The notes: generated from the letters alone by a model not told the origin. Numbered from the stretch's first letter, positions 1 through 9,051 are shown. The stretch: DNA of 64,000 nt from an uncultured Myxococcales bacterium (GCA_903895725.1 CAITUV010000008.1:124001-188000); one strand, 5' to 3'. Numbers and translations: made by a program.

Positions 1-88
1 TGAACTCGCTCGGGCTGTCAGCCCGCCCCTCCTGCTGCTTGGTGGTCCCGAAGTGCCCGAACCCGCCCTTGCCCGTGATGCAGGCCTT
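1..88 (-). pseudogene. DNA adenine methyltransferase, middle fragment (inverted part)
   Basis: Read leftward from 88 to the window edge, the minus strand encodes about 29 residues (KACITGKGGFGHFGTT and onward) with no start codon. They look like the direct continuation of the methyltransferase half at 229-747, which ends in LFALGK. The catalytic DPPY motif of this family would lie outside the window. The stretch is cut by a breakpoint near 88 and by the window edge. The assignment rests on recall of the family pattern, not a search. Confidence 0.45.
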
Positions 89-228
89 CCAAGCCGCCCC
101 GCTCGCATGTAACCTGCCATTTACACAATACTTTTGTCATAGTCATCGAGTGGACAGGGATCTTGGGCCAGCGCATGTTGAGGTCGTGAGCGGGCGACAG
201 TGCCCGCCGCGGACCTTGAGGCGCTGGG

Positions 229-747
229 ATGTTTCGGACGGATGCAGAGCGGTTCCTGTTCCTGCTGGAGAGCGAGGCGGAGCTCGCCGAGTTCTTCGAG
301 CACGAGGGGCTGTCCGCGGAGGCCCGGGACGCCGAGCGGCCGAAGTACATCACCAACTACATCGGCTCGAAGCAGAAGCTGACCGACTGGATCTGGAAGG
401 CGACTCCGGAGGATGCGGCGAGCGCCGCGGATGCGTTCTCGGGCTCCTCGGTCGTGGGGTACATGTACAAGACCCACGGCCTTGCGGTGTACCCCTGCGA
501 CCGGCTGGCCTACTGCCACGCCATCGCCCGGGCCATCGTCGAGAACGACGGTCAGACCCTCTCCGACGAGGAGATCGAGGGCCTGCTCGCGGCCAACCCC
601 AAGGCCCGGGACTTCGTGCGCAAGCACTTCGGCGGGGTGTACTTCGAGCCGGGTGTGCACGGGGTCATCGACACGATCCGCTCCAACATCGACGACCTGG
701 GACTGACCGGCCACAAGAAGGACATCGCCCTGTTCGCACTGGGCAAG
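229..747 (+). pseudogene. DNA adenine methyltransferase, N-terminal half (D12-class-like)
   Basis: About 173 codons of a probable phage- or mobile-element-type N6-adenine methyltransferase. Visible are the NYIGSKQKL segment (residues ~43-51) and DAFSGSSVVGY (~68-78), matching the N-terminal motif and SAM-binding motif of D12-class enzymes, which methylate adenine in DNA. The start is the ATG at 229. Family resemblance stops after LFALGK at 747 and the frame then runs into unrelated sequence. The DPPY motif is missing, so this half cannot be active alone. The apparent continuation is inverted at 88-1. Confidence 0.6.
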
Positions 748-842
748 GGCGACCAGCAGGACCGAAGAGGGGGATTGTCGATGCGGCCGGACAGGAGTAT
801 CGTCGTGCAACGAGGCCAGATCGAAGAAGTCGAGGAGGGGCC

Positions 843-2351
843 ATGCGTTTGTGTCCGTGCAGGGTGGTCGGGGCGACCCTCGTATTGGCCATGGTCGCGT
901 GTTCGAGCCTGGAGACGCGGCCAACTACTGAACGTACCGTGCCCGAGAATGTGCCTCTCACTGCTGAACGTTCGGATCAGTCTGCAGTACCAGAGGCAGC
1001 CCGGATAGAGTGGCTGGACAGCCAGGCGGCCGGAGTCGCTTTCTCGAAGACGGAGACCACCGTCGCTCAGTTCGAGGCCTGCGTGACTGCGGGAGCGTGT
1101 CGCGCAGGGACTGTGGGGACAAGCGCGAAGCTCGACCTGTGCAACTGGGGAGCCCCACAGCGGGCCTCGCATCCGATGAATTGCATTGCCTGGGAGGATG
1201 CACAGGAGTTCTGCCGTTGGGCTGGCGGCCGGCTGCCGACCGACCATGAGTGGATGGCCGAAGCCACAGGGGCGTTCTCCAGAGCGTTCCCATGGGGGAA
1301 CGAGGACCCGACCTGCGAGCTGGCCGTGATGGGAACACTGCAGGAATCAGGGTGCGGGACTGGCCACACGTGGCCTGTCTGCTCCAAGCCGAGGGGGAAT
1401 AGCGTCAGTGGCCTCTGCGACATGAGCGGAAACGTTTGGGAGTGGACGATGGGTGGTACCGACAATGACCCTCAGCGTGCCATCAGAGGTGGCTCCTGGG
1501 GGATTGGCCCGGAGGATCTTCAGACCCCGGGCAAGGGCGGGGTCGTCTCGCCCGAAGCCGACTTCGGCTATCAAGTGGTAGGGTTCCGTTGCGTTCGACT
1601 CGGCTCGTCGGAGGCCGGAGACAAGATGGCCGAGGAGATGCTCGCCAGTGAGCCGATCGAAAGGCCGGCCGCGGCCGCACCCGTGCCGGGCAATGGTGGT
1701 GTCTCCTGGATGCAGAGTCAGGTGGCGGTGCTTGACGGACTGATGTTCGCACGAACCGAGACAACTCTTGCCCAGTACAGGGCGTGCGTCGAAGGAGGAG
1801 CCTGCCAGAGCGGACCCTTGGAGGCGAGTTCGATCATGTTCGACGAGGCCGAAGGCGAAGCCTGCAACGGGCGATTCAAGGACAGAGAGGACCACCCCGT
1901 GAACTGCGTAACGCTGGGCGAGGCTGAGGCCTTCTGCGCCTGGGTCGGCGGAAGACTGCCGACGGCCTCTGAATGGTACGGTGAGGCCGCCGTGAAGGAG
2001 GTGCGGAGCTACCCATGGGGGAATCAGCCGGTCACTTGCCACGAGGCCGTTTGGGGAGACTGGAATCGGCCCGGCTGTGGCAGGGGCAGTACTTGGCCGG
2101 TCTGTTCGCTGCCGGATGGCGACAGCTTCAGCGGCCTGTGCGACATGGGCGGAAATGTGTCGGAGATGGTCAAGGGCCTCTTTGGCGCAGAGGACGGGGC
2201 AACCTACGTAATGGGGGGGGATTGGCGTCGAGAAATGCCGGAGTTCCTTCGGACTGACAAGCATTGGGTGCTCCCTTCGGACACCCGATCGGACAGTTGG
2301 GGGTTCAGGTGTGTCCACGAGGCCGCTGGCGCAGATGCGCCGAAGGAGTAG
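843..2351 (+). CDS. Lipoprotein with two FGE-sulfatase (SUMF1/PvdO-like) domains
   Basis: Protein of 502 aa. The start is the ATG at 843, preceded by GAGGAGGGG; it gives a short signal peptide with a lipobox at MVAC (Cys20), so export and lipidation are predicted. Two tandem FGE-like domains follow, at residues ~55-260 and ~290-495. Each has the family signature: GGRLPT then W, GLCDMSGNV or GLCDMGGNV, an RGGSW or MGGDW segment, and a terminal GFRC. Authentic formylglycine-generating enzymes modify sulfatase cysteines, but lipoproteins with this fold are common in Myxococcota and usually of unknown role. It is the same broad family as the C-terminal domain of the protein at 36282-39029. No sulfatase gene is nearby. 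It could be a surface binding protein rather than an enzyme. Confidence 0.8.
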   Translation: MRLCPCRVVGATLVLAMVACSSLETRPTTERTVPENVPLTAERSDQSAVPEAARIEWLDSQAAGVAFSKTETTVAQFEACVTAGACRAGTVGTSAKLDLCNWGAPQRASHPMNCIAWEDAQEFCRWAGGRLPTDHEWMAEATGAFSRAFPWGNEDPTCELAVMGTLQESGCGTGHTWPVCSKPRGNSVSGLCDMSGNVWEWTMGGTDNDPQRAIRGGSWGIGPEDLQTPGKGGVVSPEADFGYQVVGFRCVRLGSSEAGDKMAEEMLASEPIERPAAAAPVPGNGGVSWMQSQVAVLDGLMFARTETTLAQYRACVEGGACQSGPLEASSIMFDEAEGEACNGRFKDREDHPVNCVTLGEAEAFCAWVGGRLPTASEWYGEAAVKEVRSYPWGNQPVTCHEAVWGDWNRPGCGRGSTWPVCSLPDGDSFSGLCDMGGNVSEMVKGLFGAEDGATYVMGGDWRREMPEFLRTDKHWVLPSDTRSDSWGFRCVHEAAGADAPKE

Positions 2352-2473
2352 TGCGACGCACAGCCTCTCCCAGAGCATGCCGACCTACTGCATGAACCAG
2401 ACACTCAGCGGTTGAGGAGGAAGCGTCCATTTCTGCAAGCACCGACCGACGATGGCCCGCCTACCATGAGGGA

Positions 2474-2809
2474 GTGCTGGTGGTCTGCTTCCACGCTCGT
2501 TGGTCTCAGACATGCCAGGACCTCTCGGTCGTGGTTCGGGAACTGGAGGGATCTGTCGACTTCTCGGTGACGTGGAACATGGTGGACGTCGACTCGGATC
2601 CGGCCGCAGCCAGAGAGTGGGATGTCACGGCCGTGCCCGACTTCCTCTTCTTCCGAGGCGGCCAGCTCATTGATCGCTTCCTCGGAGTCCCCGTGGGGCC
2701 AGCAAGGAACGCCTTCCTCGACCGACTGCGGACGGCCCATTTCTCCGGCTCGAACGTCCTGGTTCTTCGACTCGACCGAAGGGAGAACAAAGGGAGCGAG
2801 AGCCCCTGA
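2474..2809 (+). CDS. Thioredoxin-like protein with degenerate active site
   Basis: About 111 aa of thioredoxin fold: a strand LVVCFHA, then WSQTC in place of WCGPC, the cis-proline region AVPDFLFFRGG, and a C-terminal helix. Only the second active-site cysteine remains, so a classical dithiol oxidoreductase function is unlikely; a monothiol or binding role is possible. The GTG at 2474 removes the usual first helix and strand. The reading frame stays open upstream, and a strong AGGAGG (2415-2420) sits 8 bases before an in-frame ATT at 2429 that would restore a fuller N-terminus. A rare ATT start is therefore plausible but unproved. The gene sits between the FGE lipoprotein and phage debris. 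Confidence 0.55.
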   Translation: MLVVCFHARWSQTCQDLSVVVRELEGSVDFSVTWNMVDVDSDPAAAREWDVTAVPDFLFFRGGQLIDRFLGVPVGPARNAFLDRLRTAHFSGSNVLVLRLDRRENKGSESP

Positions 2810-2825
2810 CAGGGAACTGCTGGAC

Positions 2826-3686
2826 TCAGGCGGTTGCCAGTTCCCTGGCGATTGCACGGACTGCACATCTGCACGAGGCGTGCCTTGGGGGTCCGTCCAC
2901 CTCGTCAATCCCGAACACCTTCCCGTCCAGCGGCCTGCAGACCGGGCAGATCCGCTCATCGTGAGCCGTGAGCCACTGGACCTTCGTGACGCCGACCTGG
3001 CGGTAGAACACCTTCCTCCCCTCGTTGTGGCCCCGGAGGGTCTCAGTCCTGGCGATGAGGGTGGCGCGCTGCTGGGCGGTCTTGAAGACGGTCTTGCCGG
3101 CCTTGCGGAACGCTTCCCCGTCCTCGACGACCCGGCCGATCTCGCGGGCGACCTCGGGGATGGACTTGCCGGAAAGGACGCCGGCCGTGATGGTCCGCTG
3201 GATCCCGGAGGCCAGCTCCGTGGTCACGTCCCCGAGGAGTTGGACCTGGTAGTTGGCCAGGAAGTCCACCGCGGCCCGGTCGATGGTGGCGAAGGTGCGC
3301 TTGACCAGGGCGTTGCGGGAGACGTCGGTCAGGTCCTTGAAGGCCGGGGCCTGCATCGCCACGAGCTGCCCGATGCCGTCCTCGATGCCGAGCCGCAGGG
3401 AGACGGCCACGTTGTCGCGGATGCCCACCCGCCATGAGTCGCGCAGTTCAGCGGCGACGCCGTCGATCTCTGCCTGTAGGTCCTTGAGGACGGCCAAGCG
3501 CATCTGCTGCCAGGGCTTCAGTGTGAGCCGGTCCTCGAAGCGCCGGACCTGAGCCGCGACGTCTTCAGCCGCCTTCGAGAGCGCGGCGTTCAGCTCCTTG
3601 ACGCGGTCCTCCGCGTACCGGTCCCGCCGCTTGACCGCCTCCTCGACGGCCTCCCGGATCCGCTTCGCCTGGGGCGTGTCGGCCAT
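2826..3686 (-). CDS. Mu gpF-like phage head morphogenesis protein
   Basis: Protein of 286 aa starting MADTPQAKRIRE. The C-terminal half has the minor-head-protein pattern: IARTETLRGHNEGR, then HDERICPVCRPLDGKVF and PPRHASCRCAV. The paired cysteines, with the preceding TE and the HASC motif, are typical of the phage Mu F / SPP1 gp7 family, which acts in capsid assembly at the portal. The N-terminal 120 residues are helical and charged. The gene appears intact, but its phage neighbours are gone: a fragment lies upstream on the same strand, cut at 3897. It is a prophage remnant, probably not functional in isolation. Confidence 0.8.
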   Translation of the reverse strand: MADTPQAKRIREAVEEAVKRRDRYAEDRVKELNAALSKAAEDVAAQVRRFEDRLTLKPWQQMRLAVLKDLQAEIDGVAAELRDSWRVGIRDNVAVSLRLGIEDGIGQLVAMQAPAFKDLTDVSRNALVKRTFATIDRAAVDFLANYQVQLLGDVTTELASGIQRTITAGVLSGKSIPEVAREIGRVVEDGEAFRKAGKTVFKTAQQRATLIARTETLRGHNEGRKVFYRQVGVTKVQWLTAHDERICPVCRPLDGKVFGIDEVDGPPRHASCRCAVRAIARELATA

Positions 3687-3691
3687 GGCGA

Positions 3692-3897
3692 TCACCCCTC
3701 CAGCACGAGGGGCAGGTCCGGTGCGCCGGCCAGGGGGCCGGTCTCGATCTCGCCGGACGCGGGGACGCCGGCCATACCGTAGCAGGTCCAGGGGCCCGTC
3801 TCGCCAGGGCGCACCCGACGCCAGGTCCATGGTTGCCCGGTGGTCGCCTTGCTCCCGTCTGCAGCCAGTCGGTACAGCCCGGGGACCGCGGGGATCC
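3692..3897 (-). pseudogene. Phage structural protein, C-terminal fragment
   Basis: An open minus-strand segment of about 68 codons ends six bases before the start of the Mu gpF-like gene. Its sequence (GRIPAVPGLYRLAADG at the broken end, APDLPLVLEG at the stop) is protein-like and in the right position for the gene upstream of a head morphogenesis gene. It has no start and stops resembling a phage gene at a GGATCC (3892-3897), where the plus-strand recombinase remnant begins. The family was not recognised. Confidence 0.4.
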
Positions 3898-5335
3898 GCC
3901 CCTCGGATTCGATGTGGATCGAGTCCGCAAGCGCCTGGTCGTGAACCCACAAGAGGCGCTCCTGGTGCGGCATGTCTTCCGGCGATACCTGGAGCTGGGC
4001 TGTGCTGTTAAGCTCATCCGGGAGTTGAACGAAGCAGGGCATCGCACCAAGGAGTGGACAACGAAGAAGGGTAGGGTCCAACCCGGCAAGCCATGGCACA
4101 AGAACTACGTGTACCGGCTGCTGCGCAACCCGGTCTACATCGGGCAGGTCGAGTACAAGGGGGAGACGTACGAGGGCGAGCATGACCCCATCGTTGAGAA
4201 GTCCCTCTGGGACCAGGTACAGAAGGCCATCGCAGTGCCTAGCAGAATTCGCAGTAACATGAACCGGGCTACAACGCCAGGGCTGCTCAAGGGGATTCTC
4301 CGTTGCGGCCACTGCGGAACAGCGATGGCGGTGACGTTCACCCGGCGCCACGGGAGGCAGTACCGGTACTACGTCTGCCACCGGGCTTCGAGCACCTCGT
4401 ACGAGAATTGCACCGTCCGTAGCGTCTCGGCGGGCATCGTCGAGGATCTCGTCAAGAACCGGCTGCGTGCTTTGTTCCGCTCGCCGGAGGTCGTGAAACA
4501 GACCATCGAGTCGATCCGCCGGATGCAGGCCGAGGAACGCCACCAGGTCGAGGTCGAACGCCTCAAGGTCGTTGAGGAACTCAAAGGAGTGAGGTCGCTC
4601 GGGCTGCAGTTGTTGCAATCCTTCCAGGGGGCTGACACCACGTTCGTGCGGAGTGAGCTCGAGCGTCTTGACCGCAATCGGGCAGACCTGGAGGCCAGGC
4701 TGTGTGAACTCGATTTGCAGCTCTCCTCACTCTCGGAGCAAGAGGCAGCGCCGGAGAGCGTCGACAAAGAACTGACCGTCCTGGACAACATCTGGGCGAA
4801 TCTCTTCCCGGGCGAGCAGCAGCGTCTGGTCCGCCTGGTCATCGACCGGGCTACGATCTTCACCGATCGCCTCGACCTGACCCTGAGCGGCGAAGGCGTG
4901 CAGGCCGTCGTCGATCTGCTGGTCGCGGAGCACAGCGGGTGCGACGCCGCCCCCGCCCCCGGGGCCGCGGGCCAGATCCACACGATCTCGCTCCCGATCC
5001 AGTTCAAGCGCCGGGCGGGCCGTCGCGAGATCATCCTACCCGCAGAAGGCAAGACCGCCGCATCGGCGGTGCCGAACCATGTCTTCCTCCTGACCCTGGC
5101 CCGGGCCTTCCGCTGGAAGGACCTCCTCGAGACCGGCAAGTTCCCCTCCGTGAAAGCCCTGGCCGCGGCCGTGGGCCTCGAGCGCTCCTACGTCGGCAAG
5201 CTCCTGAACCTGACGTTGCTGTCCCCCAAGATCGTCGAGGCCCTTGTCGCCGGCGACGAGCCCGATGGCCTGGCAGTCGGGAGCCTGCGGCAGGGCGTGC
5301 CGGTGCGGTGGGAGGAGCAGGCTGTGGCCCCCTGA
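3896..5335 (+). pseudogene. Large serine recombinase lacking the catalytic N-terminus (copy 1)
   Basis: About 479 codons of a large serine recombinase. The order is: recombinase domain (PPLGFDVD, HVFRRYLE, YRLLRNPVYIGQVEYKG); zinc ribbon (LRCGHCGTAMAV, later YYVCH and YENC); a long coiled coil; and a C-terminal helix-turn-helix-like segment (LARAFRWKDLL, AAAVGLERSYVGKLLNLTLL). The resolvase domain with its catalytic serine is absent: the frame begins at a junction with phage sequence at GGATCC. It cannot catalyse recombination, though DNA binding might survive. Two related remnants lie at 8881-9051 and 34186-35309, in the same orientation. Confidence 0.85.
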
Positions 5336-5425
5336 GCCTATCGAATCGGTCCTTGACCGCCGCCGGAGCGCTCCTCTTGTCATAGCAGGAAACCTCTTCC
5401 ACCCGGCGGCTCATCGCAGTATTAT
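5170..5425 (+). repeat. Recombinase 3'-end repeat, copy 1
   Basis: The last ~165 bases of recombinase copy 1 and about 85 bases past its stop recur, imperfectly, at 8881-9140. The post-stop similarity (GACCGCCGCCGGAGCG and AATCTCTTCCA-type segments) shows that the duplicated unit includes non-coding flank, as expected if the ends of related integrated elements are being compared. Confidence 0.7.
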
Positions 5426-5532
5426 GAACCCGCAGCAAGCCAGCAGGGTCGACTGGGGAGCCGAGCACCGCGGGCTTGAGCGAGCGCCCGCGACGAAGGC
5501 GCCAATTGAAGCGAGTGTCGGGGGAGGTGCGC

Positions 5533-7782
5533 GTGAGCATGGCATTCGAAGACGTCGCGACCAAGATGTCGGAAGACTACAGCAGTTTCTTCTCTCTTCT
5601 CTTCCGAACGCCGAAGGATGCCGAGGCCTTCATGGAGCGATTGTCATTGCCGTTGCAGCCGCCGTCCGAGGCAAGACCCCGGATCGCGTGCGTGGGATGT
5701 CCAAGCATGCGTAAGGACGCGGGCACCGTTGCCGTCGTGGCTATTGCGGGCGAGATGACGTCCGACGAAGCGGCTGGGGTTGTCCGTCTATACCAAGAGT
5801 TCGGACCCATGACCGGTTCCATTATGATATCTCCGTCGTTGGGGGCCTTGGCTAACCGGTCGGGGAATCTGACGGAAACAAGGCCAGAGCCAGGAAAGGG
5901 GGAGAGGCACAAGGCCGAAGGGGACCTGATCTCGGGAGATGGGTGTTCTGAGATAATTGCTAAGGGCGAGGTGTGGCGTCTGGTTGACGAGACAGATGCC
6001 CCTGGACAGGTCCGGGCTGTCTGGGATTTGATTCCCAGATTGGGCGGGGGCGGGGACAAGCCGTTGCTGGACAGGGTTGCGAAGTGGCACTCTGCGATGA
6101 TGTACTCAGCGTACACTTTGCAGCCTACTGAAGCCCACACCTGTCTGGACTTCTGGGAGAGGATGGGAGATATCGCTCTGCGCTTGGTTCCTTCCGGGGC
6201 TTCTCCTGATTTAAGAACGAGGCAATCTGCCGCGTTCTGTTTCCTCTGTGGTCTGCGCGGTTCCGACAAGCTTTCGAAACCTGCCGGTACCGGTACCGTG
6301 CAACCAATGCTCCGCGTGAGCAGGAAATTCCAGTCGTGCATTTCTCCAGAGGTCGACGCTGCATGGAGGGCCCAACGCTCGCAACTTACGTACTGGGAAC
6401 GAATTATCGACAACGTCTCGAGGTCAAGGGTCAGCGGGCCACTGGGATGTTTTGGCATCTTATCAGCATTCTCCATGTTCCTACTCGCGATTTTTATGGG
6501 TGGTTTGGATGCAACTGGCCTCTTTTTCGGCTTCGGTGCGTGCGGTGTGGCTCTCTCCTGGATTCTATGGCGGTGGATGAATGTCAGTTCCAGGGTGACC
6601 GACAGGCGAGATGCTATCCACAACAAGATGGCAAGCAGTATTCGAAGCCAAGTCGACGAATGGGAGGCTGGCTCAGCGGCAAGGGCCTTGGAGACAGAAA
6701 GGCTCCGGGCGGGTCACGCAGGACGCAAAGCAGTCGACCAAGGGGTCCACGTTGCTGCCTCGATTGAAAGCAGTGGTGAAGAGTTCGAAGGGTTGACCGC
6801 ACCGCCGCTCGGCCGCAAAGCTTGTCGGAGGTGTGGAGAGGTCTCCTTCGACCAAGTACACCGCTGCCCCAATTGCGGACTTCAGAACTGGTGGGAGGAA
6901 GCGGCAGCTTCGCCCGTTGGAGTGCGTCCGTCCGATGCTCAGGTACCAGCCATGACGGCGGAAACCAGCGGCGACCGGGCAACATGCGAGTCGGAAGGCG
7001 GGGGAACACGAGCAGCCGAGGCGGAGGCCAAGCGCAAGGCGCTGGAAGAGGCTGAGCGAAAGGCGGCAGAGGAGAAGAATCGCAGGGCCGCGGAGGAGGC
7101 CAAGCAAAAGGCGGCAGAGGAGAAGAATCGCACGGCCCAGGTGGAGGACTTCGATTCCGAAGCCGCGGAGAGGGCCATCGAGGCATTTTTCGCGCCGGGC
7201 GGTGGCATGGAGAAAGTGAGAAAACAGTTCTCGGGCCAAGGAGGACGATTGGCGGGATCAGAGACCGCTCCATCGAGAACGCCCGACTTGCTGCGTGCCA
7301 TCAAGGAGAACGACAGTGCTGCTGTAACGGCGCTTATCGGCTCTGGCCTGAAGCCAACTGCGGGTGACGACAATGGGCTCATGGCTCTCCACTGGGCCAA
7401 GTCGCGCGAGATGGTTGCGGTCCTTGTCAATGCTGGTGCGGACATCGAGGCCCGGACGCACCGTGGAAATACACCACTATATGTGGCGGTTGAGTCGGGG
7501 AATCTCCAGGCAGCAGAAGCCCTGCTTGACAGCGGAGCGGACGTACATGCGACGTGCGAACACCAACGTACCGCTCTTCACATGGCGGCTTTCAATGCGG
7601 CAGGAAACCCCCCGGAACTTGGGGGCGCCAAGGAAGGCTTGCAGATCGTCCGTCTCCTGATCGAGCGCGGTGCCGATCGTGGGGCCATAGATGATGGCGG
7701 ACGGACGGCTCTCGCAGTCGCGAAGGGCGTGACGACCCTGGGCATCCCTGCGTATCCGGAGTTGCTTCGGACTTTGCAGTGA
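5533..7782 (+). CDS. Membrane-anchored zinc-ribbon, coiled-coil and ankyrin-repeat protein
   Basis: Protein of about 749 aa, start GTG 5533 (ATG 5539 also possible) after GGGGGAGGTG. The layout is: an unrecognised N-terminal region (~1-300); two adjacent membrane segments (~304-325 and ~330-348); a cysteine pair cluster CRRCGEVSF…CPNCG (~430-447) that should bind zinc; an Ala/Glu/Lys coiled coil (~495-535); and ankyrin repeats (~585-745; for example ALHWAKSREMVAVLVNAGADIEARTHRG is split over two helices). Ankyrin repeats bind proteins. The downstream gene shares the zinc-ribbon and AEEAKRK coiled-coil style, and the two probably work together. They sit between two recombinase 3' ends. The family was not recognised; a stress or defence sensor is a guess. 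Confidence 0.7.
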   Translation: MSMAFEDVATKMSEDYSSFFSLLFRTPKDAEAFMERLSLPLQPPSEARPRIACVGCPSMRKDAGTVAVVAIAGEMTSDEAAGVVRLYQEFGPMTGSIMISPSLGALANRSGNLTETRPEPGKGERHKAEGDLISGDGCSEIIAKGEVWRLVDETDAPGQVRAVWDLIPRLGGGGDKPLLDRVAKWHSAMMYSAYTLQPTEAHTCLDFWERMGDIALRLVPSGASPDLRTRQSAAFCFLCGLRGSDKLSKPAGTGTVQPMLRVSRKFQSCISPEVDAAWRAQRSQLTYWERIIDNVSRSRVSGPLGCFGILSAFSMFLLAIFMGGLDATGLFFGFGACGVALSWILWRWMNVSSRVTDRRDAIHNKMASSIRSQVDEWEAGSAARALETERLRAGHAGRKAVDQGVHVAASIESSGEEFEGLTAPPLGRKACRRCGEVSFDQVHRCPNCGLQNWWEEAAASPVGVRPSDAQVPAMTAETSGDRATCESEGGGTRAAEAEAKRKALEEAERKAAEEKNRRAAEEAKQKAAEEKNRTAQVEDFDSEAAERAIEAFFAPGGGMEKVRKQFSGQGGRLAGSETAPSRTPDLLRAIKENDSAAVTALIGSGLKPTAGDDNGLMALHWAKSREMVAVLVNAGADIEARTHRGNTPLYVAVESGNLQAAEALLDSGADVHATCEHQRTALHMAAFNAAGNPPELGGAKEGLQIVRLLIERGADRGAIDDGGRTALAVAKGVTTLGIPAYPELLRTLQ

Positions 7783-7850
7783 CTCGCGTGGTAGTTGAGC
7801 AAGCGCTGCGGCAATCGGGTCGTTGGACAGGGAGAGCAGAGGAGAGTGAA

Positions 7851-8882
7851 ATGGGCTCTTGGGACTGGCTGCTCGGGAAGAAATGCGAGGACTGTGGGAG
7901 CCGTTTTCGGGAAGCAGGTGCAACGTGCCCAGCCTGCAATGAAACTTGTCGCCAGGCGGAGGAGAAGGCCAAACGCGAAGCTGAAGAGGCCAAGCGGAAG
8001 GCCGACAATCTCAAGCGGGAAGCGGAGGTTGCGGCTTTCACACGGAGCAGCCTTGTGAGCGGCGAGGCCTCTCATCTCGCCGACCTCCTCAGAAGTCCCG
8101 ATGCCGAGACGAGATGCGAAGCGGTCTCCAGGTTGGACGCTATGCTCTCCAGAGTTCACTTTACCCACAGCTCGTCTACGGATCTCCGCTTGGCCCTTGA
8201 GGAAACGGTGGTTCCACTGCTGTCTGTCGCTCAAGAACGCGGTCGAGTCGACTACAGGAAGTTGCTGATGGCCGCTATTGCCCAGGGCAAGAAGATGGCC
8301 GATCTTCCGGAATCCGACCGCGCGCCATTCACGGTTTCCGCAGTCAAGGCGGCAGGCATTCTTGGGACGATGAGGTCCCCCTGGGGACTCCTGCCCTTGA
8401 TCAACATCTGCGGATCCGTGGTAACCCGCGAGACCCAGGCCAGCTTGGCCTGGGTGCTGATAGACTGTCTTCTCGAGCACTGGACTAGTGACGCGCTGCT
8501 GCTGCAGAAGAGCTTTTGGGTGAACTCAACTCGCGTTGAACAGGCCCGGCACCTGGCCGGTCAGTTCTGGGTACAGCGTTCGTCAGGGTCGGAGAACCCG
8601 GAGCGCCCCGCCATCTGCGACTCCTGCGCGTCGCCGATCCCCACGGGTGGAGGATGCATATGCAATCCGGCACAGGTAGCCACCGGTGTCGCTGCATCTG
8701 TGACGGACGTGGAGTGGGTGAATGTGCAATGGCAGCCTGATCTTGTCTGCGACCGTTGCTTTGAAATGAAACCCTATGAGCCCTGGGATGGCGGGATGTA
8801 TGCAATCAAAGCGTTAGGGGGCTCAGGCATCTCAACTGAGTCCAGCAAGTCCTTCCAGGATTACCTACGCCGGAAGCCCTGA
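7851..8882 (+). CDS. Zinc-ribbon/coiled-coil protein of unknown function
   Basis: Protein of 343 aa; the start is ATG 7851 with AGAGGAGAG upstream. The N-terminus carries CEDCGSRF…CPAC (residues ~11-28), a probable zinc ribbon, followed by a short charged coiled coil (QAEEKAKREAEEAKRKAD). The middle is helical and may be HEAT-like (LLRSPDAETRCEAVSRLDAM). The C-terminus has more cysteine pairs (CDSCASP, CICN, CDRC). It lies 68 bases after the ankyrin protein and shares its architecture style, suggesting a two-gene unit. Its TGA overlaps the junction with recombinase remnant 2, so the module ends where the next mobile-element scar starts. No known family was recognised. Confidence 0.65.
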   Translation: MGSWDWLLGKKCEDCGSRFREAGATCPACNETCRQAEEKAKREAEEAKRKADNLKREAEVAAFTRSSLVSGEASHLADLLRSPDAETRCEAVSRLDAMLSRVHFTHSSSTDLRLALEETVVPLLSVAQERGRVDYRKLLMAAIAQGKKMADLPESDRAPFTVSAVKAAGILGTMRSPWGLLPLINICGSVVTRETQASLAWVLIDCLLEHWTSDALLLQKSFWVNSTRVEQARHLAGQFWVQRSSGSENPERPAICDSCASPIPTGGGCICNPAQVATGVAASVTDVEWVNVQWQPDLVCDRCFEMKPYEPWDGGMYAIKALGGSGISTESSKSFQDYLRRKP

Positions 8883-9051
8883 GGCCGTGGGCATCGAGCG
8901 CTCCTACGTCGGCAAGCTGTTGAACCTGACACTCCTGTCCCCGAGGATTGTCGCAGCCCTCGTCGCCGGCGCCGAGCCCGATGGGCTGGCGGTGACAAGG
9001 CTCAGGCAGGGGGTGCCGGTGCGGTGGGAGGAGCAGACGATGGCTTCCTGA
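8881..9051 (+). pseudogene. Large serine recombinase 3' remnant (copy 2)
   Basis: 56 codons plus stop, closely matching the C-terminus of copies 1 and 3: VGIERSYVGKLLNLTLL, then VAALVAGAEPDGLAV and VPVRWEEQ. Nothing of the recombinase upstream of this remains; the sequence to the left is the end of the zinc-ribbon gene. About 85 bases of the 3' flank are shared with copy 1. Confidence 0.85.

Noticed and set aside
39..842. Start of the FGE lipoprotein further upstream at 39
   Set aside because: The upstream part overlaps the methyltransferase half in another frame and has no signal sequence; ATG 843 has a ribosome site and lipobox.
3896..5335. Functional serine integrase for the island
   Set aside because: The catalytic N-terminal resolvase domain is absent.
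5397..5425. Promoter ending in TATTAT before the ankyrin gene
   Set aside because: No acceptable -35 box at the right distance; kept out for weakness.
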